Positions 25,475-39,100 of a DNA stretch of 64,000 bases are shown in pieces. The notes beneath the pieces were generated by a model. That model was not told the origin of the DNA and did no database searches. It saw only the letters and a program-made list of their open reading frames with translations. Position numbers and translations under genes: made by a program. The DNA comes from Formicarius rufipectus. Lineage: Eukaryota > Chordata > Aves > Passeriformes > Formicariidae. The stretch covers positions 62,001 through 126,000 of the forward strand of contig VXAU01000964.1 in NCBI GenBank assembly GCA_013399695.1, read 5' to 3'. Each line of letters starts with the position of its first letter. The stretch's first letter is position 1.

Positions 25475-25636
25475 TTTGAGGGTTGCAAGAAAGCCTTTTC
25501 CAGGCTAGAAAATCTCAAGATTCACTTAAGGAGCCATACGGGTGAAAAGCCGTACCTTTGCCAGCACCCCGGCTGCCAGAAAGCATTCAGCAACTCCAGT
25601 GACCGCGCCAAGCACCAGAGGACACACTTGGACACT
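25475..25636 (+). CDS. GLIS3: GLIS3 internal coding exon: end of zinc finger 3 and all of zinc finger 4
   Basis: GLIS3 is a nuclear C2H2 zinc-finger transcription factor that binds G-rich Glis sites and, in mammals, controls beta-cell, thyroid and kidney genes. This exon encodes 54 residues in phase 0 at both ends. It starts FEGCKKAFSR, giving the second cysteine (residue 4) and both histidines (17, 21) of finger 3; the first cysteine must lie in the upstream exon outside the window. A TGEKP linker (22-26) follows. Finger 4 has Cys29, Cys34, His47 and His51, with the CX4C spacing of Gli/Glis/Zic fingers, and the exon ends HLDT. The acceptor has a pyrimidine-rich tract ending CTAG at 25474, and the donor is GTAAGG at 25637. 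The finger sequence alone would also fit GLIS1; the downstream exons decide for GLIS3. No stop or frameshift is seen. Family identity is certain; the paralogue call is strong. Confidence 0.95.
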
Positions 25637-26898
25637 GTAAGGATACAGCATTCCCCTTGCAGTCCCCTGTGCTCCTTTCGTCCAGCTTGGTGGCAGCAGA
25701 TAGCCCATAACCTTAGAGACAGGAGGGTGGAGTGTCTAAGGAGGCTGTTGAAGCTGTTTCAGAAGTGACCCAGTAATGAAAGCATGGAAGAGGATGTGCC
25801 AAGCTCAGTAGAAAAAAAAGCCACAGGTCCATGGTCTTTGGTGCAGGTAGAGGCAGTAACTTTCTCCCACCTACCTGATCTTTAGGGAAATTAAAGCCAT
25901 CCATGGTAATAACTGCTCTTCTTTGACAAAATTAAGCGTGGTGCACGTACCAGAAAGTCAAGAGAGGAAGAATAGTTTTGTAAATCTAAAAAATTTCATG
26001 ACAACAAATTGTTGCTTGGGAATTTGAGTCACAGCTGAGATTTGTTTAAAAACCTTTGTTTCATAACAAAAGATCATGTTTTCTCAGAGACAAGCAGTCT
26101 CCCTAGGGGCAGAATTCCAGAAAGAAAATTACAGTAATGCCATTTGGATGCCCTTAAATGGTTGTTAAAAATAAATTATCCATTTCGAATAGTTGATACT
26201 ATGGCTGGCAAGTTAATCATTTGCACAAGGTGTTTGTAGAAATGCTTTGTGAAGCATAAATAGATAAATTGCAAAACAGCTAGTTTCAGGAAGCAGTTGG
26301 ACCTAATCTTTCTATAATGGCGTATTAGCAAATGTGAGCTGAAGGAGTTGATCTTATATTTCACATCAAAATGTGTATTTTTTATATGTAATATTTTTGA
26401 AACTGCAGTATTCAATGCTTGGTTTGGGTTTTGCTTGCTTGCTTTGTGCTATAGTAAACTAACACTTTTTCTTGTTCTCTTTTTCTGAAGCAGATCCTTC
26501 TGTAATCCTAAACAGTCTTTCTGGGCCTTTTCTTCAATTTCTTTTCCTGATTCACTAAAGGCAGTAATTTCTGATTAAGTCAAAGATTGCTCTGAGGGTG
26601 GAATAATTGTGAGTATATCTAGTTATATTCATTGTACTGATTACAAAAAACAAAAAACAAACAAACAAACAAAAGGTAACAATAAAAGGTGCCATAATTA
26701 AAGCTTTACTTTGATTTGTCTTCCCTAAACTCCTTACTTTTGTGCTTTCCTTTTCTAAAAAATGACCAAGCATTCTGCTTTTAATGTACATTTGTATTCT
26801 GCAGTAATGTGGTTTACAGCATCCCAAGGCTCAAATTCTCTTGTGTTAAAATAATCTGTGATATAACAGCAGCTTTATCCTTTTTCTTTTTGACTTAG
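25637..26898 (+). other. GLIS3: GLIS3 intron between the finger 4 and finger 5 exons
   Basis: A short 1,262-base phase-0 intron with GTAAGG donor and a TTTTTGACTTAG acceptor. It contains an (A/C)-rich AAAC tract at about 26643-26675 and otherwise nothing I recognise. Confidence 0.9.
26643..26675. repeat. (AAAC)n-type simple repeat
   Basis: ACAAAAAACAAAAAACAAACAAACAAACAAAA. Confidence 0.85.
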
Positions 26899-27009
26899 AA
26901 ACCTTATGCATGTCAGATTCCAGGATGCACTAAGCGATACACAGATCCAAGTTCCTTGAGGAAGCATGTGAAAGCCCATTCTTCTAAAGATCAACAAGTC
27001 AGGAAAAAG
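26899..27009 (+). CDS. GLIS3: GLIS3 internal coding exon: zinc finger 5 and basic tail
   Basis: The exon encodes 37 residues, phase 0 in and phase 0 out, starting KPYACQIPGC. The fifth C2H2 finger has Cys5, Cys10, His23 and His27, with the TDPSSLRKHVKAH helix typical of the last finger of the Gli/Glis/Zic superfamily. The last finger contributes to DNA binding and, in the family, to nuclear localisation. The finger is followed by SSKDQQVRKK, a lysine/arginine-rich stretch continuing into LRS in the next exon. Threonine after Cys10 and SSKDQQ after the finger agree better with GLIS3 than GLIS1 from memory. The acceptor follows a T-rich tract ending TTAG (26898), and the donor is GTAAAT (27010). 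It joins the previous exon directly in frame (HLDT|KPYAC), which is the normal Glis inter-finger spacing. The intron between them is only 1,262 bases. Confidence 0.95.
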
Positions 27010-30000
27010 GTAAATTTTTTGCTGTCTTGACTGGTGTAAAGCTTATGTGCAGAAGTCAGTGTTATAATATGAGGCATTTTCATGCATCTTCAAGTGCTTG
27101 TACTGATTTCAGACTGTTCAGACTTACTACTAAGAGAAAATAACAGATACAGTTTGTACACAGATAATTTAATCTCTGACTTAATGAGTCTGCCTGCTTT
27201 ATATTTTCTGGTGTGATGGTTAATCACTAACCGTGCACAACAAGGCAAAAAAAGTACCTTTTGCAAACAGGAAGTTTTGGTTTTAATTTCTGGCCAGTCT
27301 CAGATGGAACAGTGGATTTTGAGGGCGGTATGTGAGATTAAGCTCTAAATTGTATTTCTATATGCCAGACACTTCCAATACCAAGACATTTCACAATATC
27401 AGTTCCCTATGGATGTCAAGTCCATGAATCAACGACTGTTTATATGTGTAAGCACATCTCTGAAAAACTGAGTTGTGACGTAAGGGAATGATTTTATATT
27501 TTGCTTGAGAATTATTCATCATAGTTCCTATTAATCACTGGAACTATTTTGCTGGATAGTTTAGATCACTGAGGATAAAAGTCTAACCTTTCAGTTTAAA
27601 GGAATTTGGTCCTCATAAAAGAAGGACATGTGTGAACTGATGTAGGGATAGATAAACTTCTGAAATGTCAACTCCATGATGAACAAGTTATAGTTTAGAA
27701 GTTTTAAAATTAAATGCACTGCTATTGATAGAAGATAGCAAGGGAATTGCTTGGTGCAGCATTGGAAGCACTGAGTGGCAGTATTTAAAGCTGCAGTATA
27801 CACACTGCGTGAATAAGTTTTGATTCAATGGTTTATTGGAGCAGGACATGGCAGCATGTCAATCTCTGAGGAGCTAACATGTAGTATTGATGAAGAATTT
27901 CTTTTAAATTTTTGAGTGCCCACCCCAGTAGCAGAGGGATGAAGTAAATGAGCATTCATTTTCACCCTTAATAAGTAGTTCTTTAGCTCCTTGTTCCTGT
28001 GAACACTGCCGAGAGGCAGGACTGATGAGGGACGTCTGTGAGCCTTGTTCTACCTGTCCCAGGAGAGCGACCTGGCCATAAAGACCCCTTCTTTTGTAAA
28101 CATGTAAAGTAAATGCTGATCAACACAATGCATTCTGAGAAATACGTCTGATGCCTCAACTAAAACTAGCATAATGGACCTAAATACAGGTTTTAAACTC
28201 CACTGTAACATTATTGTCATTGAAAGTGAAATAGTGTGTTACCACTTCTCTCATTTTTTTGTATTGCACTGCTCTGTGAGATTTTCCTTCCTGCATTTCA
28301 TTCACTGTTTGATTCTGCTCGTTTTTCATTCCCTTTTTGTGCCAAACAGTTTAAACTTGGCTTTTTTTACTCCTCACTTGACCCTCTGGGGGCACATTCT
28401 AGGCTTAAAGTTCCCTGGTTTTTTCATCCCTCTTTGATAAGGATTTATTTGTGCCCATTGGTCACCTGCAATAATATGGAAGGGGAAATAAGCCAAAGCT
28501 CCACAAAAACAAAAGGAAAATTGTGACATCTCTCAAGCCAGATACTTAGAGGACAGATAAAGTTTTCATAATGTTTACAAGGTACAATCTAGTTAGTTGC
28601 TGGACCTTTGAGAAGTTATAATTACTAACATTATTCTTTGGTATTTGAAATATTTACTGGCAGTAACAATAATAAAAAATGAGAACTACGAACCTCTTAA
28701 TGCAGAATTAAGATTATGTATGGATTTAATTAAAAGTGAAAATTGGCTTAATGTCAAAAAGGTATTTACAAATATGTGAATTTGTCAAAAATAACCATAA
28801 AAATTCCAAGGTGTTAAAGGTACAGCGGACTAATACTTCCAGCCCTAGGGATCTATTCTGTTGAAAAGAATGAAACTCTTTGCTGTCACACACCATTAGT
28901 CATGGATTCTTTAATATATGTTGCCTGACTGCTTTTAATCCCCCTTTTAACCTCCCTCTACATACCACGTGACATGATTGTGGCATCTTAAGTTGCTTTC
29001 TCTCCTAAGACTGTACCTGCATATGTGTCTTTGATGTTGCATAGACTTAAATAGCAGGATGAACTATATTCATAACAGTGGAATCAGCTACTTCCTATGC
29101 TAATATTTGCAGTGAGTCTTTGTCCTAGATTTTGTAGATTTGTCCTATGGTCCTTTCCTTGCCTCTCTAAGATGGGGTCAAATTATGGCATACAAGCAAA
29201 TTTGCATCTCTGAATTATTTTAAGCAACTTTTTTTGATATGTGTCTGTGACTTACCATAGAAGGCCTTTTCTGCAAATCCTGTAATGCAGCCACTGTTCC
29301 CCTTCTCCGCCCAAACCCCAACCTCCACTTAGAAACACTTAACTGTGAATCTCTCCAGGTAATGGAATGAAATTCCATAGAGCAAGAACGTCCCAGAACA
29401 AAAATATTTAATGAAAGCAGTTTAGTGGAGAGAAGAATAAACTTTCATTTACTCTTCAAAGAAAAGCAGAACCATGAGAGAGTAAAGACAGCCATGCCTG
29501 CTTTAATCATCTTTGTGTAATTTGCAAGATTCTTCATGAAGATGAGGGCAAATATGTACACAAACACCATGTAAATATCTGGGAAAAGATGCTGAAAATA
29601 TTCAGTAAAACACTTCAGGTATAATCTCTATACATCATAATATTCAGTCTGTACTTTTAAAATATTTTGATGGTTAAAACCAGTATTTATTATCTGACTT
29701 TAAAAAAGGAAAAACTGCTGGCTCTGCCAGAATTTCATCTTCCCATGGGAAAGATATATGAAGGTCCTTCTATACAGGGAAGTCAGTGACAGAAATCTGG
29801 ACAGTATGTAAAATAAGAGTTTAAAGTGATGCTGAAAAGAACACAAATATACAACATGCCCCTGGACTACAATTACTTTTGAAACCTGTTCTCTTCTTAA
29901 TTTTGTCCTTATTTCAGCTTTGAAAGAACTGTAAATTTTCAAAACTTTTTTGTAAATTGACTAGACAAGTAAGCTTATTTTCAGTTGGTTACACTTTTTG

Positions 30001-30151
30001 TTTTCAGTAAACAGCAAATGTCTTTCATCTGTGAACTGATATGATATTCAAAAATAAGATTCTATAGCTCTTGTAGTTTGTCTTTTTATTGAAATTAGTG
30101 AAAGTGAAATTATAGAACATATTAAAAAATACAGAGCCTGCACTATTTATA

Positions 30152-30555
30152 TCACAAAATCACAGAATGGGTCAGGTTGGAAGGTATCACGGTGAATCCA
30201 ACCTCCCTGCTCAGGCAGAATCATCCCAGATCACATGGCATGGGATTGTGTCCAGACAGTTCTCAAATATCTTCAGTGAGACAGTCCCCACAGCCTCTCT
30301 GGGCAATCTGTTCCAGTGCTCAGTCACCCGTACAGTAAAGATCTTTCTCATGTTCAGGTGGAATTTCCTGTCCATCTCTTCCTGCCCATTCCTTCTTTTC
30401 CTATTGCTTGGCACCACCAAGCAGAGCCCAGCTCCATCCTCTTGACACTCCCTTCAGATACTTATAGGTATTGATGAGTTCCCTTCTCAGTCATCTCTTC
30501 TTGAGGCTGAATAGGCCCAACTCTCTCAGCCTTTCTCTGTGATAGAGATCCAGTG
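30152..30555 (-). mobile_element. CR1 LINE 3' fragment
   Basis: It begins TCACAAAATCACAGAATGG on the + strand (reverse of the 3' terminal repeat), then AGACAGTCCCCACAGCCTCTCTGGGCAATCTGTTCCAGTGCTCAGTCACCC and GAGGCTGAATAGGCCCAACTCTCTCAGCC. A different CR1 subfamily flavour from the 32451 copy, judged by its ...CAGTCACCCGTACAGTAAAG block. Confidence 0.92.
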
Positions 30556-32450
30556 ATTTGAAACCAGTAGAGAAGGTGAATACCACCATTATGCTCTTCT
30601 TGAAGAAGCATTTGTCATGTGAGCTAGCACTCAGCCTTGTAAAAGTGTAAGAACATTGTCTTTTCCATACAAGCATACAATGAAAAATAACTTGCTAGTG
30701 CTCTAGCAGTCATGCTGAAGAAATCTGTATGTGTAAATCTAAAGAAAATATTTAGTTCACTTTCAAGTGTTACAGAGCAAGTCCCACTGTAAGTGGAATG
30801 GGCTCTCCACTGGCTTTGCATCATGAATATTTCCAGTGTTTAATGCTTTTTTAAAAAGATTTTCTCTTCTAAAAAACTACATTTTCAAACAGAGAATAAA
30901 TAATACAAAAAGGACAAAAGATTGTTCAGTTTTAGTACTGCTGTTTGGCAAGGAGAAGATCAGTTCAGTAATAGTGACCTTATCATCTGAACAATTCAGT
31001 GGCTATACTTTTAGATGGGGTTTAAATTTTATCCCTAATTATAGCTGTGAATAACTGTTGTCGTGTATAGTAGTTCTTTAAGACAGTGTGTCCTGCCAAA
31101 AAAAAACTCCCCACAAATATTTAAAAGATTGTTTCCATTTAATTAAAGGAAAGTATGATAGATGAGGCTGCAACTGGTTAGCTCCATCTTTAGAAAAAAG
31201 AAAATCTTGTCTTTGATCTTGTTGTTTGAATTGTATATGAGTAAGATATATTATGCAGACAAGTTTTGAGATATTGAATTATTACCTGACAATTGCATGT
31301 GAAAGATATCTGTTCTATACCTGCATTATCCTAGCTCATTCAAATTGGTCTTTAGGAAGTCATGCAGGGATTCATCTGTCCAGATATCTTAATCCATCTT
31401 ATGAGGATGCATAACATCCTCAGTGACACTCCTAGGTCACTACTTAGTCTTAGTCTAACATAGCAGTTGTGTCTGTTTTTCTGGGATAAAGTTTTTGTAC
31501 TGTCTCTGCCAGAAGGCAAATATCATGGATGCATAACTTTGGAAAAGGCAGTCCAAAGAATATTTATGAAAGTTGCCTAAATTTGATGGAGGTTCTTTTT
31601 AATTATGGTTTATATGGTACATCTATCAAATCACTAAGGAATAGTGGCGAGACCTCAGGAGAAAAGGGATATATGCACAGACTTTAAGGGGGACTTATTT
31701 CTGCCTAATAGTCTTCCTTTTTGACATAGATTGGTCAGTTGTAAAAACGGTAGCTCAACAGTCACTTTTGGGGAGTTGTCAAAACCTTATCCCAGTGAAA
31801 ATGGATTCCAGTATTTCAAGAAATGCTTCCAATATTTGTTCCTGTGGTATCTAGCTGTTATTTTCCTGTTGAGGAGGAAAGGACAGAAGGCAATCAGGAT
31901 TTATCTAATCCAGGTGGTGTTTGTGCATGAGTTCTTCCACACTGCATTTATTGCTCTTTCAAAAATCAATCAGCTAGCAATGGCAGGGAGTTTTCAGAAT
32001 ACTTTTTCTGATTACAATAAGAAAAACATTGATAGACTGCACTGCTGAGATGAAGCCATATCCACTCCTACTTCAGACTGTAGTAGAGGCCAGTGTAGAG
32101 CAGAGCAACTGACATTAAGTGTGGAGCATGTTGAAAATAATGGGATAAGGATATGGGTCATATGGTCAAAGCAATTCCTGGCATTGCCTTGCAGAGTGGC
32201 CTGTGTTGACATTGACAAGAGTTCCCATCTGAACCAAGGAGGCTTTACAGAAGCTGCCTTGCTAATAAAGATCATGCAGGTATTGCTTTTCTCCCACTGT
32301 GCAACTCCTGTAATATAAAAACTGGGATATAAAATCTCCACCTTTAGAGGCAAATCTCAATAATTGCATTCTGAAGCGTAGTCATTTTGTATCTATCTCT
32401 TTTCTAACAGTTCACTTCTTCTCTCATAGAGCCTGTTAGGCATAATGAAT

Positions 32451-33125
32451 ATAGAATAGTAGAATCCTAGAATGTTTTTGGTTGGAAGAGACCTTAAAGA
32501 ACATCTAGTTTCAACCTCCCTGCTATGGGCAGGGACACCTCCCACTAGAACAGGCTCCTCACAGCCCCATCCAGCCTGGCCTTAAACACTGCCAGTGCTG
32601 GAGCATCCAAAACGTCTGTAGGCAACCTCTTTCCATGCCTCTACCACCAGCACAATAAAGCATTTCTTCTTAACATCTAATTTAAACCTACTCTCTTCCA
32701 GTTTGAAACCAGTCCCCCTTTGCCCTATCACTACAGTTCCCAGTAAAGAGTCCCTCTCCAGCCTACATCAAACCTTCTCTTTTCCAGCGTGAACAGTTCC
32801 AACTGTCTTACCCTGTTTTGATAGTGGAGGTGCTCCAGTCCCCTTATCAACTTCTTGGCCCTCCTCTGGACTTGCTTCAACAGTTCCATGTCCTTCTTCA
32901 GTTGACGGTGCCAGAACCATACGCAGTACTCCAGGTGGGGTCTCGCAAGAGCAGAGGGAGAGAACCACCTCCTTCGACTTGTTTTCGATGCAGCCCAGGA
33001 TTTTGTTGGCTTTCTGGTCTGTGACTGCGTAATGCTGACTCATGTTGAGTTTTTCATCAGCGATCACCATTCCTTCTCAGCACAGCTGCTCTCAGTCACT
33101 TCTCTGCCCAGCCTGTAGGTGTGAC
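32451..33125 (-). mobile_element. CR1 LINE 3' fragment, about 0.7 kb
   Basis: On the + strand it runs from ATAGAATAGTAGAATCCTAGAATG through CTGCTATGGGCAGGGACACCTCCCACTAGA, CCCCATCCAGCCTGGCCTT and CAGTACTCCAGGTGGGGTCTC to CACTTCTCTGCCCAGCCTGTAGGTGTG. These are successive CR1 blocks read backwards from the 3' end. The open frame at 32768-33070 (-) is part of it. Confidence 0.94.
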
Positions 33126-36100
33126 ATATAAACCTGTCCACCTTACAATGAAATGGGAAAAAAACTCAAGTGGTGAAAGATATGATATTCTTCTGTTGAA
33201 CAATATTTCTCTGGAACTAAGACAAAGAGGTATTTTCATTAGAGGTTAACATAGAATTTTCTGTGAAGCTTTGAGAGATTGTTTACCTTTCTATTTTGTA
33301 GGTTATGCCAACAAATATATTATTCCCTCAGCAAAATAATACAGAGCTCTTGCTTCTTGCATACATCTGCTGCTTACATCTTGATTGTTTATTGCTTATA
33401 TTGCTTTACAGTTCTACAATAGAAACAGGCTTTTTATTGTGACTACATGTTGATTTTACTACACAACTAATGAAGATACCAGGTTTTTTAGGGAGTTCAG
33501 AATTAAAAAAACTTTACAAGTCCCTTTAGATTTACTGAACAACATGAACAAAAAACAATGTCTAGGGATTTTTTTTATTCTAACATCTTTGGTTTATGCA
33601 ATTTCACAGCCTATTTCCATTTTTTTTTTTTTAATTTCTTTTCTTTCTCAGTATTTGAACTAGATTTTTTTGGTGACACAATGCCTACTGAGTTTCTTAC
33701 AGGAAAGAAATTAATTCCCTTTTTTATTTTTTTCTAAATAAGAATGTTTTAATGATGAGGAAAGAGGGAGCCATGGAGGGGTAGAGCATTACATTATTGG
33801 TGTTTCAGCAGGTTATTCAGGCAATAAGCTGAATATTCCATTAAGCTGACATTTTCCATTAAGTGACTGTATTAATCTGGAGGAACTGCTCTGTTTGAGA
33901 ACACCTGCCTCATGGGGAGCAAACACTGTACAGTATGAGCTTAGTTGCTTCTGCATCTTTCAGTTTTTACTTACCATTATTCAAACTCTTAGTTCAGATT
34001 TCATTGTTGAAACTGCAAAAGGGAGAGAATGGAATTGGAAGAGAAATGAATCTATTTTCTTGCTTTGAGAGCAGTTGAAAATAAGGATGTTTTACCTCAT
34101 TTATTCTCTGTGGAGTCCACTTAAAAGATGTCACCAATTCAAAAAGAAGTACATTCACAGACTAAGGGTCAGTGAGCAGTGCCCATGGAAACTAAGAAAC
34201 TGTTCTGCAGAAAAAAATGCTGTAAAAAGTAAGTGTTTTAATCCCCAACTTTAATCCTTTTACTTCCTGTTTTTAAAATGAAATATAAATCAGACACCAT
34301 GTCATTGAGCTATTTTTCCTGGAAGGGATGTTTGTAAAAAGGGATTAGGAATGGGCAGCACTATTTAAGGAATGTAATAGTACAATTTGTCGGAAAACTT
34401 TTGAGACTAGAAATGACCAAGTCTTTTCATTGTGGCCAGTGAGAAATGAGAAAACAGACCCTGAAAGTAAGGGAGAACCGGCTGTGGCTGATACCCTCTG
34501 CCCCCTCGCCAGCTGCTGCAGTGGTAGTGATGTGTGCTGTCATGGGATGCACAAGGAATGCCTCTCAAGGAAGCTCTGTTGTGGGGGATATGCTTTGCCA
34601 GCACTACATTTAGAACTCTGCTTGCTAGGGAAAAGGGAACATCAAAATTCCTCAGTGGTTTTCATAGTGCTCCAAGAGCTGTGGCCGTTATAACCAAAAG
34701 ATTGTTAGTTCATTATACTTGCTAGTTAATATTTGCTATTTTACATCCTGATTCCTCTCTACACTTGCTTTTTGCCCTGAGGTCATGCTCTTGTGAGTTT
34801 CAGCAGTGTGATGTATTGAAATGTGCACGAGAAGGAGTAAGTGCTGTCACTGTCCTTATGTGGCCACAAAACTAAAAAATAAAAAATTCCAGATTGTCTC
34901 AAAACTCTGTAAACAGCTGTCAGTGTGGGCTCATAGCACTTCATGTTCTTCAGGTCAATTTTTTATATCAAACAATATCCTTTTCTCTGTTTCTGTCTTT
35001 TCACTTCCCTGCCACAGCATATGCTTGAACATGGGTTGAGAGAGCAGGAATCTTTCTTTCTTTAGGGGACTGGTTGAGAAAGTTGCTTAGGTATCAGTCT
35101 TGAAGGGAAAAGGGGTCCAGAAAGACTGGAAATTGTTCAGGAAGGAAATCATAAAGGCACAGGAGCAGACCATACCCATGTGATGAATGATGAGCCACTG
35201 GGGAAGAAGACTATCCGGGCTGAACTGGAAGCTTTGACTGGAACTTGGGGGAAATAAATAGGACTTCATAACCTTTGGAAGTAGGGGCAGACAACTCAGA
35301 AGGACTATAAGGATGTTTCAAGGTAATACAAGGTGAAAATTAGAAGGACCAAAGCCCAGCTAGAACTTAATCTATGCACTGTCATAAAAGATAATGAAAC
35401 TATTTCCACAAATACATTAGCAACAAAGGGAGGGCTAAGAAGACTCCTGAACCTTTACTGGACTCCAGCGAGAAACATAGTGACAAACAGTGAGGGAAAG
35501 GCTGAGGCCCTTAATGGTGGCTTTGACTCTGTTACACAGTCAGACAAGTTGTTCTGTGAGATCCCTGCCCCCTGATCTGGAAGACAGGGATGGGGAACAG
35601 AATGAAGCTCTCACAGTCCAAGGCAAAATGGTCATTGACACGCTACACGAACATGAAGGACATGCTAAGACATGAAGATCGAAGCCATTTTTATAGTGAA
35701 CTCAAATGTTGCTAGTAAAACTCTGCAAGGAGCAAAAGTAACAATTTCTGGCATGGAACCTCACATCACTACTGCTCAGATAGGCTAGTTTAACTTGATT
35801 GTCATTGTGTTTTCCTGCATGAACGTTTAATTGAAGCAGAATGTAAAAGCAGAAGAAAATAGCACACACACATCTGAAAGTTGTTGTAGCCAGTTAACAG
35901 AATCTTTCTCCCTGGAAATCCTGCACAGATGACTCACTGAAAACAGAGGTTGTTGAGGAATCCCTTCTGTCTGCATTGCTTCTTTGCCCCAAGATGTTTA
36001 TAGGCTCCCGAGGAAAGAACTGGGGCGTGTTTTATTGACTCTGTTTAAGTGACTGTTGTCAGAAAGGTTTGGTGCTGTGCAAGAAAGCACTGGACCTTGA

Positions 36101-39100
36101 AGCTGATCCGCGTGAGTAAAAGGATGATCTGGATCTAGCAAGCAAAACTATAATATGAGTAAATACTGTCACATAGCATGGCTTCATAGTGAACTTTTAA
36201 TTTTTAGTGGTGACATCTGTATGCTATCAATGTCATGATACAAACATGAGTTAATTTTACTCTAAACTGCACAAGCAAATGTTATATTCTGGCTACTCCT
36301 TCAGAAAACCTAGTGCAATATGGGCCACTACATAGACAGGTCATGCTCCTGGCTCCCTTGGCCAACTTAAATTATGGATGATAAAAATGAGTAAAAAACT
36401 CCCAAAACCAACATATTCTGTACTTGACAGGTCATTCTTATTAAATTAACATACAGATGATGTGAATAGCATAAATTTCTTTGTAATGAAATTAACTTTG
36501 TAATAAAAAAAAAAACCACATCAATAAAGCCATTGCAGCTTATGTGAAACAATTCCTCTAAATGAAACATAGGAATAGTTAGGTGGGATTTTGACTTGTT
36601 TTAGACATGGCAGACACAGAGCTAACCTGCATAAAAATAAATGGACTGTAACTAATGTCCCCCTTATGTATGGAAATACTCTACTAGGTGCACAGCATTT
36701 ATGTAGTCCATTAAGCGTGTGCTTATGTAGGCAAGATTTAAAATGCTCTGATTTGATGTCAAATATGGCATGTTTGAATGACTGAATGAGTCTGGACTTT
36801 GCTGAAGAATCACTTGAGTTGATATAAATACATTCTTGACTGCCACATATGACAGGTTTTGAAGTTACTGAAACCCTATTTTATGTGGTTTAGGATTTCT
36901 CAAACTAGTAGAGCAATCCTAAACTGCTTCTTTTCTGTTTAAGTGTATTCATAAACATTCATTTTGTATGTTTTCCTTGATGGTGTCTAATTTATACTGT
37001 ACAGAAATAATGCTGAGGAAACTATCCAGGTTGTACAAAAGAATGCAGATCTCAGGTAAAATACACATTGGTTAGAGAAATATGAAACAAATTATCTTTA
37101 AAATAAAAGAGTCATTTTCCCTGAAATCATGTCATGCACCAAATCAGCAGCACCTCTCTGCATCAACTCAAATACAATTAAATCAAAAATTGAAGAATGC
37201 AGAATTTTACTCCATTTAATTACTTCTGCTTATATTATTTACTCTTAGGTAATTATTTATTCATATGTTAAGAAGTTTGCAGGAGTAGAATTTCCATCTG
37301 TTGTTCTGAAAGGTGATAAACATTGATTGTCAAATAAATAAACTAGTTGTAAATCATGAGTGACAGTGATTTGTTTTGTGCGTTAGAAAAAACTGCCACA
37401 CTATGGAATGGAAATGTCTCTTTTTATTCCCAGTGTACAAATACAAAACTTCACAATGGAGGTATTAAAATTGAAAAATATATTATATAGAACAAATATT
37501 TCATCCAGGGAAGTTTTAAGTTAGCTGAGCAGTTCACTTGTTTACTTGCACTTTGGTCAACCATAAATTTAGGCTACATTACAGCTCACAGGAGATGTCT
37601 GTGCTCAGCATGGCTAAATTGTCAGTTATTGATCTCACCATTCAGCAAGGTAACTTTCTAACCTTGAAATTCTTAAAAACAGATTGCCAAGTCTTCAGTG
37701 TCAGCATGACTGTAACTGTTGTTTGGCTGGTGATCATGAGGGATGCATGGTGATCACAGGAGAAGCAAGATATTACAGCCACAGTGCTGGGAGATTTGTG
37801 GCAGGATGTTATTTATACAAAAGTCAGAGTGCCAACAGTCTTTTGCAGTTGGATGATAAGTCTACAGCCTAGGCTGGAAAAGAAATGCATTGGTGTTAAA
37901 GCAAGAAACAGACTGCAGCTGTTAGATCAGGTCAATTATTATTTCTCCTTCACAGCTTTTTTAACTGAAGATAAAATTCTATGGTTGCTGGGTTTTGCTT
38001 TCTTTTAAGATCATCTGTCTTTTCATTGCCTGTTTGGTGTTTCTTCACATACTGAGGAAAAAATCACACTGATTTCTCTGCATTTGTCCAAATGTAAAAC
38101 ATTGATTTCAGTCAAAATTTTTAGGAAATACGTAAAAATACTTGACTGAGATAGAGTAGGGTTTTACCCTGAATGTCTTTACAGGAAAAATAAATGCCTT
38201 TATCATCTGTATTTGAACCAGAGCCCATGTTTGGCCATCTGCTTTGTTCCAAAAAGGCCAAGGTTTATGCCACCCCTGTTAATAGTACAGAGGAAAGATC
38301 TGGAAGACCACTGGACAGAGGATGAGCTTTAAATGGCAGAGGAAGGAGGACCCAGCAACCAATGCATACTTAATGTCTGTCTCAAGAAAAAACAATAATG
38401 GTAGGAAATGGAGTTGTCCAGAAGTTGTGCCTAGTTTGAGAAGCAGCTGTAATTTACTGGCTGGCTCTGCTAAGGGAGGCTTACCCATTTCTCATCCTGC
38501 CCTGCTGAGCAGTAGGGAAGAGATCCTCTGCTGTTGCTCTCTACTCTTTCCAGTGATACAACAGTAATTACTCTTGAAGAGCAACTTGCTTTTATACCCT
38601 GCAGCAGGAGACAGTAAAGTTATTCCCAGAATCTGTTGTCTGGAGAGGGTTTATAGAAGGTCCATGGTAGTATTTTTAGTGGGAATTTGAAATAGCAGTG
38701 TGTATCTGCAGTTGCACAAGTCAGTGTAATATCCATCTCTTTCATCATACATACATTGAACACATATCTTGTCATTCTAAAATGACATATTATATAGATA
38801 TAACTTTACATATTGTGATACTTGCACTTACATGTATCTCTGTGTGTGTGTACGTTTATAAGACCCATATCTTTAGCGCTTATAGTTGTAAATATGAATC
38901 AACATGGCTAAAATAACTGTCTTCAGAAATGAGGTCAGAGCTGTCTCCCAGTGTTTCTTTCTTTGTTTTGGGTTTTTTTTTCTGTTGATAATCCTGGAGT
39001 TTCTTTGTTTTTCTAAGCATTGACTAGTGGGCAAGCCAGAAAATTTAAGTCATGACATTTTCTTGTGATAGATTTGTTCTAAATATCAAAGGATTTGTGA

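Noticed and set aside
25475..27009. GLIS1 as the identity of the zinc-finger exons
   Set aside because: The fingers are nearly shared by GLIS1 and GLIS3, but the in-frame downstream exons carry GLIS3-type C-terminal blocks (SPHHISP, FYGQLQ.FCPPHY, VVP.FED).
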